Positions 23,589 through 37,504 of a stretch of DNA of 64,000 nt are shown here, piece after piece. The stretch is taken from NCBI GenBank assembly GCA_014155875.1, contig JACEFZ010027037.1, forward strand, positions 1 through 64,000, in the 5' to 3' direction. Position 1 is the first letter of the stretch. Every line of letters begins with the position of its first letter. The notes under the pieces were generated by a model that ran no database searches, was not told the DNA's origin, and saw only the letters and a list, made by a program, of their open reading frames with translations. The translations under genes were made by a program, and so were the position numbers. The stretch is from Cepaea nemoralis (taxonomy: Eukaryota > Mollusca > Gastropoda > Stylommatophora > Helicidae).

Positions 23589-24095
23589 TAGTGTGAGGGG
23601 AAATTGTGGAGAAAAATCATATTGAGCGAATGAAAGATGGCAAAGCTCCAGGGCCAAATAATATTCCTGTAGAAGCGTATGATATTGGCAGAGAGGACAA
23701 AACAAATATCCAGAATAAGATATATGACATCTAAAGATCCCCTCAAACATCTGCAGGAGTTTTCATCGCAGTACATATAAACAGGGAACAGCAAGGGTGA
23801 ATCGCATAGAGTTTAATAACTCACATACTAAACTACCCGTTCACTTTGTTGTCGGAAGGAACAGAAATTAAACACGACCATCATTTAAGAAACCCAGTTT
23901 GGGCTTGTTGCAGATACAAGAAGAAGGAGCAGAATTTTTACTTTATTACTGTTCATGGACAGATGTTTATACGTGCAAAGGACCTATATGTACGTTGTAT
24001 AAACTATTCAACGGCTTTTAACAAAGTGAAACATACAAACCTTTTCTATGTTTTTCAGTGTAGATTTGAAATATCTCAGAATAATAAGGAATATA
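23589..24095 (+). pseudogene. LINE reverse-transcriptase fragments
   Basis: MKDGKAPGPNNIPVEAYDIG (about 23632) is RT motif 1 of RTE/L1-like LINEs, and VRCINYSTAFNKVKHTNLF (about 23990-24046) corresponds to the FIDYxKAFDxV motif. Frames are broken between them. Followed by a G run at 24100-24115. Confidence 0.7.
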
Positions 24096-24115
24096 TTGGG
24101 GGTGGGGGGGGGGGG

Positions 24116-24634
24116 GCGCAAGAATCTGCCATCATATAGGAAGGAGAACTTAGTTAAATCAGAGCAAGTAATAGAGCTATGACGCCGTTACTAGATTCTT
24201 CAGACTCAGGAAGGATATTGTGAACTCAGAGCACGTCTCCACCGAATGATTTCTCACCTACTCTGTCACTGGCGGATGTGGAGTCCTAAGTCTCCTGCTT
24301 CAATCCTCTCCCGCGGGGGGTGCGTCACACCACCTAGTCACACCACCTCACGGTCGGTGTATGTGACTTATGTGTGTCAGGTTTGTTTTGATTCTATCCA
24401 ACGTCAATAGAGCCCGTTACCTTGTGCGGTTTCCTTTCCTTACTTACAGTTCTGCCACATCAGCCGACTTACGGCCTAGCTTTTGCAATTTCAAACTGCC
24501 GTGGGATTTTTAACGTGTATAACTTACACACATGCCCTCCTGTTTTTCGTCATGATCCGAGAAGGTTATGTATCCTTAATACCTGTACTTTTGTTTGCAA
24601 GTGTAGAGTTGACAATGAGCAGACACACTAAAAA
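24116..24634. other. No recognisable gene
   Basis: Contains CCGTGGGATTTTTAACGTG near 24498, similar to ACGG/CAAGGGATTTTTTATGTG in the family C SINE (about 17540), so a diverged SINE fragment may be present. Nothing else seen. Confidence 0.35.
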
Positions 24635-24985
24635 CACTTAATGGCTGTCGAAATGTGGTTTCTGGGGAAAATGCAAAGAATACCATGGACAGATAGAAAA
24701 ACCAATGAACAAGTCCTACAAGAAGCAATTGAAAATCTGAAACTGATTAGAGAAATTAAACGTAGATACTCAATACTTTTTGGAGCGTTGTGAGAAGAAA
24801 TACATTGGAGAACTTGGTGGCATCTGGCAAGAATGAGGGGAAAAGAACAAGGGTAAGTCAGAGGCGTAAATACCCGGATGGCTTGGCCGCGTGGGATGGG
24901 CGAGACAAGAACACAGAGCTAATCTACGACTCTGGTGATCGTGTGAGATGGCGAAAACATGACCGATCACGCTTATCGGCATGTC
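24635..24985 (+). pseudogene. LINE reverse-transcriptase C-terminal tail
   Basis: Reads MAVEMWFLGKMQRIPWTDRK, TNEQVLQEAIENLKLIREIK, then frameshifted tail sequence ending near CATGTCACGTGATGATGATG. Closely related to 56900-57255 and to the minus copy at 21690-22047. Confidence 0.8.
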
Positions 24986-25197
24986 ACGTGATGATGATGT
25001 ATCCTATTTCAAGAGATCGGGGAACCATTAGTTACCAATGGTTCTTGGAAACATTCACAGCTCTAAGCCAGAATCGAATCCTATTTCTTCTGAGGGGTGC
25101 ATCTTGCCTCGCTAGGATGGGACTAAGCAACTCTTCTTCGTATTTTCAAAGCCGTGAGAGCATATCTCGTGATTGACGTATAGTAAGAAGAGACTTA

Positions 25198-25312
<115 letters not shown>

Positions 25313-25379
25313 CCCCAGTTCATGTTCAGACATACCCTATTCACTATTCTCTACCATATGGCACATTATTAAGTACCTC

Positions 25380-25830
<451 letters not shown>

Positions 25831-26280
25831 TATGCGTTGTGACAGGGGCGACAATTGCTCAAGTGTCAGTATCAGGGTAGCAATTGTCTGGGCTGCTGTA
25901 TAGGCCCTAGCTGTTGGAGGCCGTTGAGCTCTGTCTGCGCCTGGCTGTTATTGTAATTCTGTAGCAGGCGTTTATTTTACAATAATGAAAGCAAATTTTT
26001 AAAGGAGGTAAAGTAATAAGTAATGTATAAAGGGGGTTAAAGTAAATGCATAATGTATAGAAGGCGTTAAAGGAATAAATGATGTATAGAAGAAGTTGGT
26101 TGGATGGTGAATTATCCTTAAAGGGTTTTTAAAAAAAAACAAGAGGATCGACTTCATTGCACCAGGTTTTATCACATAAGGCTTGGTATCTTTCCACAAG
26201 GTGGCCTGCCGAAAGTATCGCACAAAGCACGAACTCCATAGCTCAGTGACAACCCCAGGAGTCTCCAAGACAGTTGCAGA
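25831..26280. other. No gene; short degenerate tandem
   Basis: 26005-26100 holds about three units of roughly 35 bases built on AATGTATAGAAGGCGTTAAAG. The rest is unremarkable. Confidence 0.5.
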
Positions 26281-26715
26281 GTTTGAACTCTTAAGTCTGA
26301 TGGATTGATGTTTAGAGTTTGAACTCTAAGTCTTATGGATTGATATGTAGAGTTTAAACTCTTAAGTCTGATGGATTGATATTTAGAGATTGAACTCTGA
26401 AGTCTGATGGATTGGTGTTTAGAGATTGAACTCTGAGATCTGATGGATTGATATTTAGAGATTGAACTCTGAAGTCTGATGGATTGGTGTTTAGAGATTG
26501 AACTCTGAGATCTGATGGATTGATATTTAGAGATTGAACTCTGAAGTCTGATGGATTGGTGTTTAGAGATTGAACTCTGAGATCTGATGGATTGATATTT
26601 AGAGATTGAACTCTGGAGTCTGATGGATTGGTGTTTAGAGATTGAACTCTGAGATCTGATGGATTGATGTTTAGAGATTGAACTCTGAAATCTGATGGAT
26701 TGGTGTTAAGAGTGT
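26281..26715. repeat. 36-bp tandem repeat in alternating 72-bp dimers
   Basis: About 12 units of TTAGAGATTGAACTCTGAAG followed by TCTGATGGATTGATAT. From 26380 to 26640 two versions alternate strictly: GAAGTCTG with TTGGTG, and GAGATCTG with TTGATAT. That is a higher-order dimer. The minus-strand open frame through it follows from the multiple-of-three length. Confidence 0.93.
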
Positions 26716-26919
26716 GAGTTCTAAACTCTGTTAGAGTGAGGTTGGTGTAGAGGCTATTCTTCCGACCCGGTATCAAAGTGCCATTTCCACAGAGATTGGG
26801 TTGTGAAGCTCTCCTTCCCTTCTCCAGGCGCTGAAACTGTGGGGTATACAAGAGTGGCGATGAAACTTCACATGTGCGGAGAGGCATATTCGGTTGTAAC
26901 CTGGACTAGTAATGGGTGT

Positions 26920-27478
26920 GTATAGGATGTGGGCATACATTCAGCCAACACCTTACAGCTCGGGCTAAAAGGTGAGAGATAGACAGGCAGGTTGAAAATG
27001 AGAGAAATAACATACATTTGCAAACACCTCTAGCTTTGGTTGTTGTAAGTGAGAGATTGGCAAATAGATAGAGAGTGAGGCTGTTGACATACGTTTACAC
27101 ACACCTCTAGCTTGGGCTATAAGTGGTCAGGATTATGTGGGCATACATCCGACCAACGCATACGGCTTGGACTATATGACGATAGACAGGCAGAGAGAGA
27201 GAGAGAGAGAGAGAATAAGCGTGATGAGTCTGTTGACATACAATTACAATCAATGCCTCCAGCTCGGTCTATAAGTAGACAGGAAGATGTTTGCATGCAT
27301 CCGACCGACACCATACGACTTGGCTGCAAGATGAAGGCGAGACAGGCAGATAGAGAGAGAGAGAGAGAAAATAAGAGTGAGTCTGTTGACATACATTTAC
27401 AACCAACATCTCCAGCTCGGACTATATATAGACATACATTCGAGCAATGTCTCACGGCTTGGGCTATAAGATGGGAGA
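26920..27478. repeat. Degenerate ~90-100 bp satellite, left part
   Basis: Repeats of CTGTTGACATACATTTACAA, CACCTCTAGCTTGGGCTATA and GACAGGCAG-type segments with short GA runs. The array is interrupted by a mariner element and resumes at 28433. Confidence 0.75.
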
Positions 27479-27480
27479 TA

Positions 27481-28430
27481 CGAGGGGAAGTCAATAAGTA
27501 AGTCACACATGGCTGTAGAAAAATAACTAAATATGATAACTTGAAACCAGTTTATTTTTATACATACATTGTCCCGTTATTTCTGAACATAATTTCCACC
27601 AACATTGATGCACTTATCCCATCGGTTTATCAGTCCTCCCAAACCCGTTGCATAGAACTGCGTGCTCTGTTTTCTAAACCACGTTTTCACTTCACATTCA
27701 ACTTTAGCATCATTCGTGAAATGTCTCCCGCCAAGGTGGGTTTTCAGTGGCCCAAAAAGGTGGAAATCGCTAGGGGCTAAGTCGGGGCTGTAAGGTGGAC
27801 GCTCCAGAACTTTCCGCCTTAGTTGATTAATTTTCTCATGCGTTAATTGAGCCGTATGTGGTCTGGCATTGTCATGAAGAAGCAAAACTCCTTTAGTCAG
27901 CAATCCTGGAGATTTCAATCGATCATGCATTATGCTGTATGCTGAACCATGTGAGCACCTTATTGCAGATGCTACAGTCTATCGTTACTCACCTGTCGCC
28001 TTTAATCATCTCTTCCACCCTCTGCACGGATGCTTCTGTTGCATTCTTAACAGGACGACTAGATCTGATTTCATCAACAATTTTAGAGCGTCCTTGAAAC
28101 AATTTTTTTTTTACCTAGCTCTGCACCGCTTTAAGGGGACAAACATTTGTCAGCATAAACAGGAAGCATTTCCTTATGAATGTCCTTTGCAGGCAGTCCT
28201 TTCCCCCCACAAAAAACGCGCAACAGCACGTTGCTCTTTGGTTGTACACTCCGTAAGTACAGTCGCCATTTTGTTTATGCGCTGCTCATGCGCATGAGAC
28301 ACCTAGCGCCACCTGACGAACGGGAATATAAAGTTCGATGTTGCTGTCACCTAATGACACCTGTAGAAAACACCATCTACATGTACCTGCCATCCCACAG
28401 AACTGTGTGACTTATATTGACTCGTCCTCG
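27481..28430 (-). mobile_element. Mariner element, internally rearranged
   Basis: Termini CGAGGGGAAGTCAATAAGT (left) and, reversed, CGAGGACGAGTCAATATAAG (right) are inverted and flanked by TA (27479-27480 and 28431-28432), the mariner target duplication. At 950 bp it is shorter than full-length mariners of about 1.3 kb. It lies inside a tandem satellite. Confidence 0.85.
27577..28100 (-). pseudogene. Mariner transposase, C-terminal part with broken N-terminal remnant
   Basis: The minus strand reads LLLHDNARPHTAQLTHEKIN, RPPYSPDLAPSDFHLFGPLK and FYATGLGGLINRWDKCINVG, the catalytic C-terminus of mariner (DDD/E) transposases. The second Asp is in HDNARPHTA and the third in YSPDLAPSDFHLF. Upstream on the minus strand, about 28060-27990, NATEASVQRVEEMIKGD remains from the N-terminal half. 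The segment with the first catalytic Asp is missing. Inactive. Confidence 0.85.
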
Positions 28431-28432
28431 TA

Positions 28433-28565
28433 CATAGTCAGACAGACAGTCAGAATGAGAGCGATGCCGCTGTTGACATACATTTACAACCAACACCTCC
28501 ACTTGGGCTAACAATGGGTAAACAGGAGGAGGCTGTAGACACACCTATCGACCAACGCCACCGGA
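28433..28565. repeat. Satellite continuation right of the mariner
   Basis: CCGCTGTTGACATACATTTA and CAACCAACACCTCCACTTGG match the array at 26920-27478. Confidence 0.7.
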
Positions 28566-28880
28566 TCTTGAACTTTAATAAGAATTAGAGGGCCCCCGTT
28601 TTGAGACAATATCTAATATCAAGAAAAGGGAAGTAGCTAGCTAAAAATTGAGGGGTAACGCAATGGGCGGTGGATGAAACACCTTTCTGCTAACAGAAAT
28701 TGGTAACGCGCCAAGCCGCCATTAGCCGGTCGATACACCATAAATGGCGTCTCAGTGACGCGGTTCCCATACAGGGGACACATGGACGTGTCCGTGTATT
28801 GATTTCGATGACGTCAACAGTTGTAACCGCCTTGCTATTTGAAGAAACTGAAGTCTTGTGAGGTCAGATTGTACTGTGCG
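28566..28880. other. No recognisable gene
   Basis: Unique intronic sequence; nothing seen. Confidence 0.5.
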
Positions 28881-28881
28881 G

Positions 28882-29560
<679 letters not shown>

Positions 29561-29564
29561 GCTT

Positions 29565-30115
<551 letters not shown>

Positions 30116-30207
30116 ATAGTAATGGAAGTTTGAATCCGCAGAACCATTTCATCAATACAACCCCCCTCCCCCGGTCTGTCTGCCACCAGTTTTTTTCGCC
30201 TGTCCAA

Positions 30208-30475
30208 CCCCCCCCCCCCCCCCCCCCCCCCGTCCGTCTGTCTGTCTGTCAGTTTTCCTTCCGTCTGTCTGCCTGCCTGTTTGTTTTGCTTTTCTTTTGT
30301 CTGCCTGTTTTACTTTCGTCTATCCATCTGTCTCTCTGTCCGTTTTCCTTCCGTCTGTCTGCCTGCCTGTTTTCCCTCTGCCTGCCTGTTAATTTTGCTT
30401 TGCTTTCTTCTGTCTGTCTGTCTGTCTGTCTGCCTGCCTGCCTGCCTGTCTGTCAGTCTGTCTGTCTGTCTATTT
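30208..30475. repeat. Poly-C run and degenerate (TCTG)n
   Basis: A C run of about 24 (30208-30231), then CTGT/CTGC tetranucleotides mixed with TTTTCCTTCC. Confidence 0.9.
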
Positions 30476-30709
30476 CCCAGCTATAATAATCCAGTTATGT
30501 TTACTTGTTCGTATAATGTCTGTTATAATTTATAATAATGTTGTTATTAGTGATTTTTGTGTTGTATCTGTGAAAGGTTGTTGTAACGAGACATGTGTGG
30601 CGTTGTTTTGCGTATCTATTGTTTTTTTCTTTGTCGTTGGTATAGTTATATTTTATTAATTTTCCTCACGGTGATTTCTGTTCACTTTGTCTCGGCTCTT
30701 ATATGGAAA

Positions 30710-31090
30710 CGAGGGGAAGTCGATAAGGAAGCCACAATTGGCGGATGAAAAATAACTAAATATGACAACTTGAAACAGTTTATTTTTATACACACATTGT
30801 CCCTTTATTTCTCAACATAATTTCCACCAACATTGATGCACTTATCCCATCTTTTTATCAGTCCTCCCAAACCCGTTGCATTGAACTGCGTGCTCTGTTT
30901 TCTAAACCACGTTTTCACTTCACATTCAACTTCGGCTTCATTCGTGAAATGTCTCCCGCCAAGTTGGGTTTTCAGTGTTTATGATTTATGCTGACAAATG
31001 TTTGTCCCGTAAAGCGATGCATAGCTGGGTAGAAACGTACGAGGGCGAGTCAATAAGTAAGTCACACAGTTCTGTGGGATGGCAGGTAAA
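30710..31090. mobile_element. Second mariner copy, rearranged
   Basis: 30710-30975 matches the left 260 bases of 27481-28430, starting CGAGGGGAAGTCGATAAGG. Then TTTATGCTGACAAATGTTTG (30985) is an inner part in inverted order. Then TACGAGGGCGAGTCAATAAG at 31038 is an inverted right terminus. The order differs from the first copy, so this is a composite of at least three pieces. Confidence 0.75.
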
Positions 31091-31754
31091 TGATTAATTG
31101 TCTCAAGCGACTTCTCATATCTGCCACGGCCTTATATATCACTGAAAGGTTATCATTGAGTTATAACATGTCTGTTACCATATTAACAACTTTTAAGTCA
31201 TACTGTGGCACACCCTTACTTCCCAGTTTTTCACATCCATGTTAGTTTAGTCCAACCAAGCCTACTTTTTGTTTCGCGCTGAATCTGTTGAAGCACAACT
31301 CCTTTTAAAATTGAGAGTGTCAACGCAGCGTCTGTCTGAGGCAGAAAGGGGTACACGATGTCGAACGGAATAATTGAGTTAGTGCTGACAATTGAGTCCA
31401 CTTAATCAGTCAGCCGATTTTGAATATCACGCGCCAAGGACCTGGCCGGGTTTCCGTGGCCACAATATCGTATTGTTAGTCGTTGCGTGGTTGGAGATGG
31501 GGATCCCGATATAGGGTGACTTTGAGTCGATCTTGAGAACGGAACTGTGGTAATTTGGAGAGCGTTGACAGGCAAGTGTCACTACATCACAGGTCTAAGC
31601 CAGTGCGGTAAAATATGTAGGGAGCCCGCTAATTTTTTTTTTTTTGGGGGGGGGGGGGGGCGCACCTGGAGCGTGTAAGAGCAGGCAACTGGTTGTATTT
31701 GTGATTTGCTTGTGAGTGGTCATTGGCGTGATTTGGTTAACTGTATGCATGTGT
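31091..31754. other. No gene; dispersed repeat and T/G runs
   Basis: 31190-31320 is the second copy of the dispersed repeat at 16910-17030. A T10-G16 homopolymer junction lies at 31634-31660. Confidence 0.5.
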
Positions 31755-32400
31755 GGTGGTGGTGTTGTTGATGATGATGGTGGTGGTGTCGTTGGTGATG
31801 ATGGAGGTGTTGTTGGTGATGATTGAGGTGTTGTTGGTGATGACGGACGTGTTGTTGTTGGTGATGACGGACGTGTTGTTGTTGGTGATGACGGACGTGT
31901 TGTTGGTGATGACGGACGTGTTGTTGGTGATGACGGACGTGTTGTTGGTGATGACGGACGTGTTGTTGGTGATGACGGACGTGTTGTTGGTGATGACGGA
32001 TGCGTTGTTGGTGATGACGGATGCGTTGTTGGTGATGACGGACGTGTTGTTGGTGATGACGGATGCGTTGTTGGTGATGACGGACGCATTGTTGGTGATG
32101 ACGGACGTGTTGTTGGTGATGACGGACGTGTTGTTGGTGATGACGGACGTGTTGTTGGTGATGACGGACGTGTTGTTGGTGATGACGGACGTGTTGTTGG
32201 TGATGATGGACATGTTGTTGGTGATGACGGACGTGTTGTTGGTGATGATGGTGGTGGTGGTGTTGTTTGTGATAATGGTGGTGATGATGGTGGAGGTGGT
32301 GTTGTTGGTAATGGTGGTATTGGTGGTGGTGGTGTTGTTATTGGTGATGGTGATGATGGAGGTGGTGTTGTTGGTGATAATTTCGGTGTTGTTGTTGGTG
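31755..32400. repeat. 21-bp G/T-rich minisatellite
   Basis: Units of GTTGTTGGTGATGACGGACGT, homogeneous from about 31845 to 32235, with irregular edges. 21 bases equal seven codons, so frames stay open on both strands. Confidence 0.95.
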
Positions 32401-33960
32401 ATGATGGAGGTGCTGTTGTTGCCGATAATGGAGGTGGTGCTGTTGGTGATGATGGAGGTAGTGTTGATGATGATGATGATGGAGGTGGTGCTGTTGGTGA
32501 TAATGGAGGTCGTGATGATGTTGGTGATGATGGAGGTGGTGCTGTTGGTGATGATGGAGGTGGTGTTGATGATGATGATGGAGGTGGTGCTGTTGGTGAT
32601 GATGGAGGTCGTGATGATGTTGGTGATGATGGAGGTGGTGTTATTGCCGATAATGCAGGTGGTGCTGTTGGTGATAATGGAGGTGGTGCTGTTGGTGATA
32701 ATGGAGGTCGTGATGATGTTGGTGATGATGGAGGTGGTGCTGTTGGTGATGATGGAGGTGTTGCTGTTGGTGATAATGGAGGTGGTGGTGTTGGTGATTA
32801 TGGAGGTGGTGCTGTTGGTGATGATGGAGGTCGTGATGATGGAGGTGGTGTTGTTGCCGATAATGGAGGTGGTGCTGTTGGTGATAATGGAGGTGGTGCT
32901 GTTGGTGATAATGGAGGTCGTGATGATGTTGGTGATGATGGAGGTGGTGCTGTTTGTGATGATGGAGGTCGTGATGATGTTGGTGATGATGGAGGTGGTG
33001 TTGTTGCCGATAATGGAGGTGGTGCTGTTGGTGATGATGGAGGTGGTGCTGTTGGTGATAATGGAGGTCGTGATGATGTTGGTGATGATGGAGGTGGTGT
33101 TGATGATGATGATGGAGGTGGTGCTGTTTGTGATGATGGAGGTCGTGATGATGTTGGTGATGATGGAGGTGGTGTTGTTGCCAATAATGGAGGTGGTGCT
33201 GTTGGTGATGATGGAGGTGGTGCTGTTGGTGATAATGGAGGTCGTGATGATGTTGGTGATGATGGAGGTGGTGTTGATGATGATGATGGAGGTGGTGCTG
33301 TTTGTGATGATGGAGGTCGTGATGATGTTGGTGATGATGGAGGTGGTGTTGTTGCCAATAATGGAGGTGGTGCTGTTGGTGATGATGGAGGTGGTGCTGT
33401 TGGTGATGATGGAGGTGGTGCTGTTGGTGATGATGGAGGTGGTGTTGTTGCCAATAATGGAGGTGGTGCTGTTGGTGATGATGGAGGTGGTGCTGTTGCC
33501 AATAATGGAGGTGGTGCTGTTGGTGATGATGGAGGTGGTGTTGTTGCCAATAATGGAGGTGGTGCTGTTGGTGATGATGGAGGTGGTGCTGTTGGTGATG
33601 ATGGAGGTGGTGTTGTTGGTGATGATGGAGGTGGTGTTGTTGCCAATAATGGAGGTGGTGCTGTTGGTGATGATGGAGGTGGTGTTGTTGCCAATAATGG
33701 AGGTGGTGCTGTTGGTGATGATGGAGGTGGTGCTGTTGGTGATGATGGAGGTGGTGTTGTTGGTGATGATGGAGGTGGTGTTGTTGCCAATAATGGAGGT
33801 GGTGCTGTTGGTGATGATGGAGGTGGTGCTGTTGGTGATGGTGTTGTTGGTGATGATGGAGGTGTTGTTGGTGATGATGGAGGTGTTGTTGTTGGTGATA
33901 ATGGAGGTGGTGTTGTTGGTGATGATGGAGGTGTTGTTGTTGGTGATGATGGATGTGGTG
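32400..33960. repeat. 24-bp G/T-rich minisatellite
   Basis: Units of GTTGGTGATGATGGAGGTGG followed by TGCT, with interspersed TTGCCAATAATGGAGG and CGTGATGATGTTGG variants that form local 100-200 base higher-order blocks. The + strand is strongly G/T-rich. Confidence 0.95.
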
Positions 33961-36900
33961 ATGATGTAGGTGGTTTTGTTGGTGATGGTGGAGGTGGTGT
34001 TGTTGGTGGTGATGGAGGTGGTGGTGGTGGTGTTGTTAGTGATGATGGAGGTGTTGCTGTTGGTGATGGTGGTGTTGTTGGTGATGATGGAGGTGTTGTT
34101 GGTGATAATGGAGGTGGTGTTGTTGGTGATGATGGAGGTGTTGTTGTTGGTGATAATGGAGGTGGTGTTGTTGGTGATGATGGAGGTGTTGTTGTTGTTG
34201 GTGGTGATGGATGTGGTGTTGTTGGTGATGATGGAGGTGGTTTTGTTGGTGATTGTGGAGGTGGTGTTGTTGGTGGTGGTGGTGTTGTTGGTGATGGTGG
34301 TATTGTTGGTGATAATGGAGGTGGTGTTGTTGGTGATGATGGATGTGTTGTTGGTGTATGGTGGAGGTGGTGGTGGAGGTGGTGTTGTTGGTGATGAATG
34401 GAGGTGGGGATGATTGAGGTGGAGTTGCTGGTGATGGTGGTGTCGTTGTTGGTGATAATCTAGGTTGGTGATGATGGAGGTGGTGTTGTTGGTGATGATG
34501 GAGGTGGTGTTATTGGTGATGATGGAGGTGGTGTTGTTGGTGATGATGGAGGTGGTGTTGTTCGTGATGATGGAGGTGGTGATGGTGATGTTGTTGGTGG
34601 TGGTGTTGTTAGTGAAAAATGGAAGTGGTGTTGTTGGTAATGATGGAGGTGGTGTTGTTGGTAATGATGGAGGTGGTGTTGTTGGTAATGATGGAGGTGG
34701 TGCTGTTGTTAATAATGGAGGTAGTGTTGTTGGGGATTGTGGTGGTGTTGTTGGGGATTGTGGTGGTGTTGTTGGGGATTGTGGTGGTGATGGTGGTGTT
34801 GTTGTTGGTGATGTGGAGGTGTTGTTGATGGTGGTGGTGTTCTTGTTTGTGGTGGTGTTGTTGGGGATGCTGGTGGTGGTGTTGTTGGATATGGTGATGG
34901 TGGTGGTGATGATTGTGTTATTGTTGTTGGTGGTGATGATGGAGGTGGTGTTGTTGTTGGGGGAGGGGGGGGGGATGACAGTAGTGTTTTTGTTTGTGGT
35001 GGCTTTGTTGGGGATGGTGGTGGTGATGTTGTTGGTGATGGTGGTGTTGTTGGTGATGATGGAGGTGGTGCTGTTAGGGCGTGGTGGTGGTGTTGTTAGT
35101 GATGATGGAGGTGTTGCTGTTGGTGATGGTGGTGTTGTTGGTGATGATGGAGGTGTTGTTGTTGGTGATAATGGAGGTGGTGTTGTTGGTGATGATGGAG
35201 GTGTTGTTGTTGGTGATAATGGAGGTGGTGTTGTTGGTGATGATGGAGGTGTTGTTGTTGTTGGTGGTGATGGATGTGGTGTTGTTGGTGATGATGGAGG
35301 TGGTTTTGTTGGTGATTGTGGAGGTGGTGTTGTTGGTGGTGGTGGTGTTGTTGGTGATGGTGGTATTGTTGGTGATAATGGAGGTGGTGTTGTTGGTGAT
35401 GATGGATGTGTTGGTGGAGGTGGTGGTGGAGGTGGTGTTGTTGGTGATGAATGGAGGTGGTGATGATGGAGGTGGAGTTGTTGGTGATGGTGGTGTCGTT
35501 GTTGGTGATAATCTAGGTTGGTGATGATGGAGGTGTTGTTGGTGATGATGGAGGTGGTGTTGTTGGTGATGATGGAGGTGGTGTTGTTCGTGATGATTGA
35601 GGTGGTGATGGTGATGTTGTTGGTGGTGGTGTTGTTAGTGAAAAATGGAAGTGGTGTTGTTGGTAATGATGGAGGTGGTGTTGTTGGTAATGATGGAGGT
35701 GGTGCTGTTGTTAATAATGGAGGTAGTGTTGTTGGGGATTGTGGTGGTGTTGTTGGGGATTGTGGTGGTGTTGTTGGGGATTGTGGTGGTGATGGTGGTG
35801 TTGTTGTTGGTGATGTGGAGGTGTTGTTGATGGTGGTAGTGTTCTTGTTTGTGGTGGTGTTGTTGGGGATGATGGTGGTGGTGTTGTTGGATATGGTGAT
35901 GGTGGTGGTGATGATTGTGTTGTTGTTGTTGGTGGTGATGATGGAGGTGGTGTTGTTGTTGGGGGAGGGGGGGGGTGACAGTAGTGTTTTTGTTTGTGGT
36001 GGCTTTGTTGGGGATGGTGGTGGTGATGTTGTTGGTGATGGTGGTGTTGTTGGTGATGATGGAGGTGGTGCTGTTGGGGCGTGGTGGTGGTGTTGTTAGT
36101 GATGATGGAGGTGTTGCTGTTGGTGATGGTGGTGTTGTTGGTGATGATGGAGGTGTTGTTGTTGGTGATAATGGAGGTGGTGTTGTTGGTGATGATGGAG
36201 GTGTTGTTGTTGGTGATAATGGAGGTAGTGTTGTTGGTGATGATGGAGGTGTTGTTGTTGTTGGTGGTGATGGATGTGGTGTTGTTGGTGATGATGGAGG
36301 TGGTTTTGTTGGTGATTGTGGAGGTGGTGTTGTTGGTGGTGGTGGTGTTGTTGGTGATAATGGAGGTGGTGTTGTTGGTGATGATGGATGTGTTGGTGGA
36401 GGTGGTGGTGGAGGTGGTGTTGTTGGTGATGAATGGAGGTGGTGATGATGGAGGTGGAGTTGTTGGTGATGGTGGTGTCGTTGTTGGTGATAATCTAGGT
36501 TGGTGGTGTTGTTGGTGATGATGGAGGTGTTGTTGTTGGTGATGATGGAGGTGGTGTTGTTCTTGATGATTGAGGTGGTGATGGTGATGTTGTTGGTGGT
36601 GGTGTTGTTAGTGAAAAATGGAAGTGGTGTTGTTGGTAATGATGGAGGTGGTGTTGTTGGTAATGATGGAGGTGGTGCTGTTGTTAATAATGGAGGTAGT
36701 GTTGTTGGGGATTGTGGTGGTGTTGTTGGGGATTGTGGTGGTGTTGTTGGGGATTATGGTGGTGTTGTTGTTGGTGATGTGGAGGTGTTGTTGATGGTGG
36801 TGTTCTTGTTTGTGGTGGTGTTGTTGGGGAAGATGGTGGTATTGTTGTTGGATATGGTGATGGTGATGATTGTGTTGTTGTTGTTGGTGGTGATGATGGA

Positions 36901-37145
36901 GGTGGTGTTGTTGTTGTTGGGGGGGGGGGGGGGGGGGGTGACGGTAGTGTTTTTGTTTGTGGTGGCTTTGTTGGGGATGGTGGTGGTGATGTTGTTGGTG
37001 ATGGAGGTGGTGTTGTTGGGGGGGGGGGGGGCCTGGGGCTGGTAGTGTTGTTGGTCATGATGGTGGTATTGTTGGTGGCAGTGGTTGTGTTGGTGGTGAT
37101 GGTGGTATTGTTGGTGGTAGTTTTGTTGTTGGTGGTGATGGTGGT
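33961..37145. repeat. 1-kb higher-order repeat of the G/T-rich array, three copies
   Basis: The landmark GGTGATAATCTAGGTTGG occurs at about 34451, 35505 and 36487, spacings of 1,054 and 982. The landmark TGACAGTAGTGTTTTTG (TGACGGTAGTG in the third) recurs at about 34976, 35976 and 36939. Intervening modules keep the same order, so a block of about 1 kb has been duplicated twice. G runs at 34965, 35961, 36920 and 37018 are length-variable. Confidence 0.92.
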
Positions 37146-37149
37146 ATTG

Positions 37150-37504
37150 CTGAAGGAGATACTAAACTACATGGGTAAAATATTCACTATTTTACACCCC
37201 TGTGGTTAATTCAACTAGTAAACTTAGTTGTCGGATAGTTTTCAGTAATGTAATATGTGTGAAGCTGCTGCTTTTCTAGTGACTGCCGCTTCCATCAACG
37301 ATGAACTGTAATTTTTGTGGCTGACTGTTGTGTTGGCATTCATGCCTTATGCATGTATGCCTGTGTGTGCTGTTGGTTTATCAGTACTACTGTTTGTTCC
37401 ACTTGTCATATGGGGTAGTGAGGAGCATTTTGTGTGATATTCACTGGCACAGGAATGGAGCATTAGGGGGTGACCCTTTGCCATGAAGTTGGAAACCGTG
37501 ACTA
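37150..37504. other. No recognisable gene
   Basis: Unique intronic sequence; nothing seen. Confidence 0.5.

Noticed and set aside
31753..33969. 738-codon open frame of VLLVMMEVV repeats and an opposed Pro/Ser-rich frame
   Set aside because: Caused by 21- and 24-bp repeats, both multiples of three. Frames are open on both strands and no non-repeat domain exists.
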